From positions 1-11,445 of the forward strand of contig JAAZFF010000349.1 of assembly GCA_012511845.1 (NCBI GenBank): DNA of 11,445 nucleotides, read 5' to 3'. Under the pieces are notes generated by a model. It was not told the origin of the DNA. It saw only the letters and a program-made list of their open reading frames with translations, and searched no databases. Source of the stretch: Lentisphaerota bacterium. GTDB taxonomy: Bacteria; Verrucomicrobiota; Kiritimatiellia; RFP12; UBA3636. The position numbers were made by a program, and so were the translations under genes. This document shows, piece after piece, positions 6,088-11,445 of the stretch. The first letter of the stretch is position 1, and the number at the start of each line of letters is the position of its first letter.

Positions 6088-6582
6088 TTAAACAGTGATC
6101 ACTGTGAAAAGCAGCCAATTCGCGGCAAGGGCGTAGAGAGAGGAGACAAAGTCGTCAATAGTAATGCCGAGTCCAGAAGGAAGCAACTGAAGACGATATG
6201 CAGGGAAAGGCTTAACGATGTCCATGATGCGACTTACAATGAAGCACATCGGCATAAGCCACCAATACTTCTGCCAGAGTCCGTACATTCCCAACATGCA
6301 TATAGGGAAGGTGAGATATTCGTCGGCTACGATTTTACCGTTGTCTTTTTCTCCACCGAGATCCTTTTCCGCGTAAGTGCATACAGGTATGCAGGCGAGC
6401 GTCAGCAACGCGCAAGCCACGATTTGCATCCAGAGCTCTGGAAGGTGGATCGTAAAAGTCCACACTATCAGGCATCCTATCAGCGCGCCGAACGTGCCTG
6501 GCGCAATCGGTGCGTAGCCGAGTCCGAATCCAGTGGCGAATACTGTTGGTAGTTTACGAATAAAACCGACAATTGCATTCAT
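6088..6582 (-). CDS. pgpA: Phosphatidylglycerophosphatase A family protein
   Basis: This 164-residue inner-membrane protein removes the phosphate from phosphatidylglycerophosphate to give phosphatidylglycerol. The family motifs are present in order: ATGFGLGYAPIAPGTFGAL (16-34), IVADEYLTFPI (84-94, with the conserved Asp-Glu), RIMDIVKPFP (118-127) and GLGITIDDFVSSLYA (137-151). At least three hydrophobic segments are visible (about 33-48, 50-68 and 92-115), and the length is normal for PgpA. The ATG overlaps the stop of the upstream Maf fragment as ATGA, showing translational coupling in a minus-strand operon that continues into the protease-nucleotidyltransferase fusion. Nothing appears broken in this gene. 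It is a housekeeping enzyme and suggests that the RiPP block lies in chromosomal rather than plasmid DNA. Confidence 0.9.
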   Translation of the reverse strand: MNAIVGFIRKLPTVFATGFGLGYAPIAPGTFGALIGCLIVWTFTIHLPELWMQIVACALLTLACIPVCTYAEKDLGGEKDNGKIVADEYLTFPICMLGMYGLWQKYWWLMPMCFIVSRIMDIVKPFPAYRLQLLPSGLGITIDDFVSSLYALAANWLLFTVITV

Positions 6583-6821
6583 TTAACTAATACCTCATGT
6601 TTCAATCCATAACCATTTGCTGTAAGCCAATCGTGCACAATTCCGTCTGGAAGCCCCATGATATTAGTGCGCGAGCCGCTGTATGAATCTATGATCATGT
6701 CCCCACATGCATCGATGTCGTACGCGCCGGCGCGGTCGTGGGTTTGGGCTATCGACAGATATTCTGCCGCTGTTGCTGAATCGAAATTTCGGAATGTCAC
6801 CGAGGATGCGGCAACTCGCAC
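6579..6821 (-). pseudogene. maf: Maf family nucleotide pyrophosphatase, C-terminal fragment
   Basis: The 80 visible residues match the last third of Maf/YhdE proteins, which hydrolyse non-canonical nucleoside triphosphates. VTFRNFDSATAAEYL is followed by THDRAGAYDI, corresponding to the family's (D/E)KAGAYGIQG segment, then GDMIIDSYSGSRTNIMGLPD, corresponding to the G-x-Y-xx-V-x-GLP motif. The N-terminal two thirds, with the SPRR and ADT motifs, are absent. The frame stays open only to a TGA at 6849-6851. Adding one A to the AAA run complementary to 6828-6830 would join it to another open frame (GVELTVARAREVFIPATK) reaching about 6930, which may be more of Maf. The stop overlaps the pgpA start. 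The fragment is 5'-truncated at the break before the plus-strand glycoside hydrolase gene. Family confidence is high, and function is probably lost unless the break is an assembly artefact. Confidence 0.75.
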
Positions 6822-6830
6822 ATCGACTTT

Positions 6831-8795
6831 GTGGCAGGTATAAAGACTTCACGTGCCCTAGCAACAGTAAGCTCCACTCCTTTCTCAGAGAAAATCGTGT
6901 CGACTTCACTTGATACACGCCATAAATTTGGTCCTGTGCGTTACATATTCAGGGCAAAGGACGGCAAAGTTGTTCTCGCAGAAAAGGAATTTGATGTCTT
7001 TTACGTTCCTGCTGAAGGAAATAAACTTGTTCGAAAAATACAGGATGGATGCGTTACTGTGGGAGCTCTCTGCACTCCCGGATGGCGTCAGCAGGACTCG
7101 TTCGGGCTGGGAATGAATAAATGGACAGAAGGGTGGGGAGGTCCGCACGATCAGACATGGGCTTTCACGCAGGATCTTCTTGAAATGGGTACCAGAAATG
7201 TGGACTCGCCTGAAAGAATGCTCACATCAGCGACACGTGCTTCTCATTATACAAATCCATGGAGACGTTTCCTGAACGGTATGTATTCGTGGGACTGGTT
7301 TAAGGAAAAACTTGAAAAACGTCTTGTTTCAGGTGATTGGAGCAGGCAGAATGTAGCAAAGGTACACGTCTTTGGTTCTGACCGCTGGAACGGCATTCCT
7401 GTCGGGAGCTGCTTTGGCTGGGATGTGTTTGTTGATTTTGATAAATGGCTCAGGGCTAATGGAGAACAAGGGCTCAAAGCAAAATCACGCAAAGAAGTAG
7501 TCAGGGAGATTTCCGAAGAATATGGCGATAAGTGGCAGGTTTTCAATCTTGAACGGTATGCGGATAAAATGCTGAAAACACAGGATTCAATAAGAAAACT
7601 GGGCTATGATTTTACATTTGAAACTCACGGAAGTTTTCCCATGGCAGGCGGAGAGCTTGGTCGCAAACTTGCTAAAACTCACATTGGTGTTGGAACGGAC
7701 CTTTTCTGGGAATTGCGTCGGCAGGACATGTGGTGGAGTCTGGGCGGACGTATTGCAATTGTTGCAGCAAATCCGGATCTGCGGAGCGGTGCATACGATG
7801 AATGGGGCTGGATAAACAGCGAGCAAAATGAATTCTGGTTTGGAGCAAACAGTGAACCCGGTGTTGCCAGGAGACAATGGTATGCCACATATTTTCTGGG
7901 TCGAGTAACACTTGATGGGGAGTTTCTGCCCTATCATGAAACAGGTTTTTCCTCACAGGGTGGTCACGGCATAAGGTATGACGCAAATGATCATTTCTGG
8001 CGAACAAGAGTACATAACCTGATAACACAAATAAGACCCGAAAAAGCTTCTGGCTTCGGGATGGTTGTTTCGTGGCAGGGTCAGGAGCGCAGGATGGGTC
8101 CTAAACTTGGAAGGCAGGGCTTCGGACTTTTCCCGGAAGATGGTGAAGATGATATAGAGTCGTTGTGCGAGAAAGTATACGTTCCTCTCGTAAAGCAGGG
8201 ATTGCCGATTTCGTTTGTAACGTCAACACATGCACTCAAAAACTGGAAGGGTAAAAATCCCCTCGTGCTCGTCGATGCCGTAAATTGGGAGGACTGGGAA
8301 ATAGAAGAAGTCAAACGCCTTCAGAAAAATGGTGCAACGGTAATTTCGATCGGCAAACAACATCCGAAGCTTGCAAACATCAAAGCTGCGGAGTTCTTCG
8401 CACGTGAACGCTCTGCTGATAAGAAGCAGGGGGGCATTATTTCATGGGAAGGAAATCTGGATCAACTCAATGGTATTACTGCCCGACACCTGTGTTCTCG
8501 TATTATGGATGCCCTCGGCAATCCCCTGTCAACTTCACGCGGTCTTGCTGTTGTTCCGTTTGTAAGCAACGATCATCTGTTCCTTGCAGTTAACAGGCAG
8601 GGAGATGACAGTACTCCTGCAACTGTAACTGTTAAACCTGAGTTTTTCCATTCAAAGACTAAAGTTTCAAATGTTGTAAGTTTGGATGACGGCACAATAC
8701 TGCCAACTACGCAACTCGATTCAGGAACTGTAAGAGTCGAGTTCCCTCTCGAAGATGCTTCCGGAAAAGTACTGATGTTCGGCAAAGCAGAGTAA
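6831..8795 (+). CDS. Glycoside-hydrolase-like protein (GH-A/GH42-like architecture), 5'-truncated
   Basis: A long frame of 654 residues carries an end of a beta-sandwich domain (PVRYIFRAKDGKVVLAEKE, about residues 36-54). A large central domain follows, rich in Trp, Asp and Glu and plausible as a (beta/alpha)8 barrel, with landmarks FGWDVFVDFDKW, FETHGSFP, DEWGWINSEQNEFWFG and LPYHETGFSSQGG. Around 475-508, NPLVLVDAVNWEDWEIEEVK resembles the glutamine-amidotransferase-like domain that follows the barrel in GH42-type enzymes. A beta-rich C-terminal domain ends the protein. I cannot name the catalytic residues or the substrate. No signal peptide is present. The first possible start, GTG 6831, has no ribosome site and lies over antisense Maf sequence, so the native N-terminus is missing and true homology probably begins at about 6835-6920. 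The next gene, 11 bases downstream, is a polysaccharide-lyase-like protein. Confidence 0.65.
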   Translation: MAGIKTSRALATVSSTPFSEKIVSTSLDTRHKFGPVRYIFRAKDGKVVLAEKEFDVFYVPAEGNKLVRKIQDGCVTVGALCTPGWRQQDSFGLGMNKWTEGWGGPHDQTWAFTQDLLEMGTRNVDSPERMLTSATRASHYTNPWRRFLNGMYSWDWFKEKLEKRLVSGDWSRQNVAKVHVFGSDRWNGIPVGSCFGWDVFVDFDKWLRANGEQGLKAKSRKEVVREISEEYGDKWQVFNLERYADKMLKTQDSIRKLGYDFTFETHGSFPMAGGELGRKLAKTHIGVGTDLFWELRRQDMWWSLGGRIAIVAANPDLRSGAYDEWGWINSEQNEFWFGANSEPGVARRQWYATYFLGRVTLDGEFLPYHETGFSSQGGHGIRYDANDHFWRTRVHNLITQIRPEKASGFGMVVSWQGQERRMGPKLGRQGFGLFPEDGEDDIESLCEKVYVPLVKQGLPISFVTSTHALKNWKGKNPLVLVDAVNWEDWEIEEVKRLQKNGATVISIGKQHPKLANIKAAEFFARERSADKKQGGIISWEGNLDQLNGITARHLCSRIMDALGNPLSTSRGLAVVPFVSNDHLFLAVNRQGDDSTPATVTVKPEFFHSKTKVSNVVSLDDGTILPTTQLDSGTVRVEFPLEDASGKVLMFGKAE

Positions 8796-8798
8796 GGA
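8794..8798 (+). promoter_or_regulatory. Shine-Dalgarno AAGGA that sets a TTG start at 8807
   Basis: AAGGA overlaps the stop of the preceding gene and lies 8 bases before TTG 8807. The ATG at 8822 in the same frame would be 23 bases away, too far. The heparinase-like gene therefore probably starts at TTG 8807. Confidence 0.6.
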
Positions 8799-8806
8799 CA
8801 ATAGTT

Positions 8807-11445
8807 TTGAATAATAAAACCATGGCAGATATTCAATCGGACAGCAGTACCGGCGACTGCAGAGATGAAACTGCATTCCCCGACTTTAGTGCAGGTATAA
8901 AGTCATCATACATCACAGATACTTCTGTCGTCTTCGACATCAGGGAATATATCGGTGCAGATTATCCGAGAACGCTCTGTTTCTTCGACATCGAACGCCA
9001 TGGCTTACTGTCTAAAAAAATAAGCAAAGCCATTATCAACGGTCAAGAAGTCCCGTTTCAGGTGTCTGAACGAAATGGAATTGTCGGTGTTTTCATAAAG
9101 TTGCCGAAATATGGACATGTACGCATTGAGTTTACTTTGAAGGACGAAAATCCCGGTAGCATCATGCGTAAAGATCAGCGTTGGAGTCGAACGGAAAAAG
9201 GCGTACTGCTCAACACATCCACAGGAGCTGTACGTCTACCTGATTTTGGTATAACCAAGTTTGATATGCCAATCGAATCACTTAATGTTCCGGCACCGGT
9301 ACAGTATTTGATTGGACAGAGCGGTGAGCGTTTAGGCAGAGGATATATAGACACTTACGAACGAATGGTCTCAATGGGGTGCTCTCTCCTGGAGGATGGT
9401 CCCCTCTGGACAACAATTAAAGTCTGCTACAAATTTGATAATAATTCAAAATTTGAATTTGAGTGCACTGCGGCAGACGGAGAAGAATTCCTTCGCATAA
9501 GAGAGCGATCTGACTGCGGTCCGAAAGCGCGGTGGGTCATGATGTTTGACAAAAAATCGGGTTTTCTGCCGGACAGTATAAGTTTGGCAGATCATACGCT
9601 CTTTTATCAGAAGCATCGAATGGATTATTTCTCTGACAGGCTTCATGCCAGGCTGTATCCATGGACGCAGGGGACCCAGATAGCAGCATTGCGAGAGGGA
9701 GTTTTAATTCATTCAAATGGGTCTCCCGACTGCGTGGGCTGGTTTGTACGCACAGAGCGTGAGTGGGATGGATTTAAAAATACATTTGTTGAGTTTTATG
9801 AACGCCGCTTTGATACGGAAAATCTGCGCACTCGTGGTGGAGAAACTATAGGAGATACTTATTCATGGCTGCCACCCGATGTAAAGGTCAACAATACGTC
9901 TGATGTTTCCGCCTTTTGTGCGGAAGCAATGCTTCTTGAAGGAAATCGCGAATACGGAATTATTATCGGCAGACGAAGTGACTGGTGCACGCCTGATCCT
10001 GTACCTGAACATACACTGGAATGGTATGAAGGACCGGCATTGACGGACGAATGGGAAGCAGTGCGTTCACCTCTGCGACGAATTATCCAGTTTCAGGGAC
10101 TATGTTCCGTGGATATGGTAAAGGACTGGATCTTGCATGAAAAAATACCGGAAAAAGATGGGCTCGACTCATCTCATCCAGCAATGGAGAACGCATACAA
10201 CACAACTATTACATCTCTGCTTTTCGATAAACGCCGAAATGCCATTGCCATCGTGCGTGAAATGTACAATACCCTGCATGTGCTCTCAACAGGCTATGTG
10301 ATGGGGCGCGGACCGGGAGGAACCAACCCCGTGACTCTTCGCGCTGTATTCCCATTAGCGATATTGTTCAGAGAAATGATGCTGTTAGATTGCATTCCCG
10401 AATATTTCCCGGAAGAGAGCTCCGAACTTCCTTCATTGAAGGAGCGCCTTGTGGCGATGCTGCTTTTCCTGGGGTATCTTACGGGTAGACGATCCTTTTA
10501 TCCCGGAGAGTTCACTATGGCACCGATGAGCGATCCGCGTTCATCTGAGCCGACGTGTCTTGGAATGCCGAATCAGAACTTCTTCACTGATGTCTTTTGC
10601 ACATCAGGCGGCATAGCACTGATTTTCGACAAACACGAAGCTTCTCAATCCTGGTTGAAACGAGCAAACGAAATGTTGTCGCTTCAGTTGGATGTCTTTT
10701 CTGATCCGGAATCAGGTGTGTGGGAAGAGTCACACACTTATTTTCACCATGTACTCAGAACACTGGCGCCGTTTGCACTGGAGCAACGTGGCAGGGTCTC
10801 TACCTTTCCACATATTGTCGACTGGTTTAAAGATGAACGGTTCGCAAAGTTGTCTAAAGCTGTTTTCCACTTCGTAACTCCGCGTGATCCGAATGCCGGA
10901 GATAAAAGAATGATGGCGACATTGGGCGATCACAGGATGGAGCTGAACTGGCATACATACAACGCACTTGCGATCGGATTTGCTGAAGTCGATGAAACTC
11001 TTGCATCAAACCTGGCGTGGATGTCGGTTGAAAATGGATGGGAGGGCAAGCCGGCAGTACCGCAGCAAGCTCCGGAACTGAAGTCGCATCTCGTTTCCGG
11101 TTTGGGGGCAGTGTTCAGACTCTGCCACAAAGATAGGGGAGAGTCGATGGTGGTTTTGCGTGCAGGCAATACATGGGGGCATTATAATTGTGATGAACTG
11201 GAAGTCCTTTACTACTCAGGGGGCGAACCGGTAATAGTCGAGGCGGGATACGGGAATCCAAAGACGTTCTCCAAAGTGGGTCCGGAAGGACACAGCATAA
11301 TGCATCCTGTAGATTTTGTTCCGGCATTTTATCTCTCTCGTGCAAACAGGGGGTTAATAGAGGAGTTTGTGCCGGACGGTGAGGGAGGAATGCAGATTAT
11401 GAGTGCCGGCAGGCCTGTCGCCTTCATGCATCCTCAAGCGGGGAT
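8807..11445 (+). CDS. Heparinase II/III-like (polysaccharide lyase-type) protein, 3' end outside window
   Basis: The frame is open for 879 codons from TTG 8807 to the window edge. The N-terminal 450 residues are beta-rich, with one or more accessory sandwich domains. The middle looks like an alpha/alpha toroid, including NQNFFTDVFCTSGGIALIF and, at about residues 635-645, SGVWEESHTYFHHV, a segment typical of the toroid in heparinase-like lyases. From about 780, VLRAGNTWGHYNCDELEVLY then GGEPVIVEAGYGN matches the start of the heparinase II/III C-terminal beta domain (PF07940), where His and Asp residues surround the active site. No secretion signal is seen at this start. It directly follows the glycoside-hydrolase-like gene, so the two probably act on one uronic-acid-containing or sulfated glycan. 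That is inferred from context. The substrate is unknown. Confidence 0.7.
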   Translation, partial: MNNKTMADIQSDSSTGDCRDETAFPDFSAGIKSSYITDTSVVFDIREYIGADYPRTLCFFDIERHGLLSKKISKAIINGQEVPFQVSERNGIVGVFIKLPKYGHVRIEFTLKDENPGSIMRKDQRWSRTEKGVLLNTSTGAVRLPDFGITKFDMPIESLNVPAPVQYLIGQSGERLGRGYIDTYERMVSMGCSLLEDGPLWTTIKVCYKFDNNSKFEFECTAADGEEFLRIRERSDCGPKARWVMMFDKKSGFLPDSISLADHTLFYQKHRMDYFSDRLHARLYPWTQGTQIAALREGVLIHSNGSPDCVGWFVRTEREWDGFKNTFVEFYERRFDTENLRTRGGETIGDTYSWLPPDVKVNNTSDVSAFCAEAMLLEGNREYGIIIGRRSDWCTPDPVPEHTLEWYEGPALTDEWEAVRSPLRRIIQFQGLCSVDMVKDWILHEKIPEKDGLDSSHPAMENAYNTTITSLLFDKRRNAIAIVREMYNTLHVLSTGYVMGRGPGGTNPVTLRAVFPLAILFREMMLLDCIPEYFPEESSELPSLKERLVAMLLFLGYLTGRRSFYPGEFTMAPMSDPRSSEPTCLGMPNQNFFTDVFCTSGGIALIFDKHEASQSWLKRANEMLSLQLDVFSDPESGVWEESHTYFHHVLRTLAPFALEQRGRVSTFPHIVDWFKDERFAKLSKAVFHFVTPRDPNAGDKRMMATLGDHRMELNWHTYNALAIGFAEVDETLASNLAWMSVENGWEGKPAVPQQAPELKSHLVSGLGAVFRLCHKDRGESMVVLRAGNTWGHYNCDELEVLYYSGGEPVIVEAGYGNPKTFSKVGPEGHSIMHPVDFVPAFYLSRANRGLIEEFVPDGEGGMQIMSAGRPVAFMHPQAG

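Noticed and set aside
5944..6552. Plus-strand open frame of 202 codons
   Set aside because: It is antisense to pgpA and to the start of the fusion gene, both of which show family motifs in order.
1..11445. CRISPR array, tRNA, rRNA or insertion sequence
   Set aside because: No regularly spaced repeats, cloverleaf-like segments, rRNA-like conserved stretches or transposase motifs were found on reading both strands.

Overview
The window looks like a piece of a Gram-negative genome from the PVC superphylum, most likely Lentisphaerota/Kiritimatiellota-like. This is an inference. The basis is the mix of an autotransporter-associated beta-strand-repeat protein, a gingipain-type (C25) peptidase, an HprK-like kinase outside sugar transport, and a large glycoside hydrolase next to a heparinase II/III-type protein. 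No rRNA, tRNA, CRISPR array or recognisable transposase was seen.

Layout. 1-720: the 3' end of an unrecognised gene, one or two doubtful small frames, and a perfect 15-bp inverted repeat at 668-699. 722-1426 (minus): the C-terminal piece of a beta-helical surface protein. 1396-1917 (plus): the C-terminal half of a C25 cysteine peptidase with its His and Cys motifs. 1932-4381 (plus): a compact RiPP (ribosomally made, post-translationally modified peptide) operon. It holds a PqqD-like recognition protein, a radical SAM/SPASM enzyme, a 52-residue precursor peptide with three cysteines, and an HprK-like kinase. 4449-6059 (minus, convergent): an unusual fusion of a signal-peptidase-like Ser/His protease domain to a NTP_transf_5-type nucleotidyltransferase. 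6088-6582 and 6579-6821 (minus): phosphatidylglycerophosphatase A and the C-terminal piece of Maf, overlapping by ATGA. 6831-8795 and 8807-11445 (plus): a 5'-truncated glycoside-hydrolase-like protein and a heparinase II/III-like protein that runs off the window, forming a carbohydrate-degradation pair.

How the genes may work together. The PqqD-like protein probably binds a YxxPxL-type leader motif in the 52-residue peptide and presents it to the SPASM enzyme, which would crosslink or otherwise modify the Cys-containing C-terminal core. The HprK-like ATPase could phosphorylate the peptide, as a related kinase family does in some lasso peptide clusters. The protease-nucleotidyltransferase fusion could trim and/or nucleotidylate it. 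The C25 peptidase fragment, only 14 bases upstream of the PqqD-like gene, may be the remnant of a dedicated maturation protease. All of this is inferred from gene families and neighbourhood.

A structural oddity: at two points (about 1410-1450 and 6822-6920), head-to-head genes meet and all four lack their 5' ends. The RiPP/pgpA/maf block is therefore bounded by two breakpoints. These could be real rearrangements or joins made during metagenome assembly.
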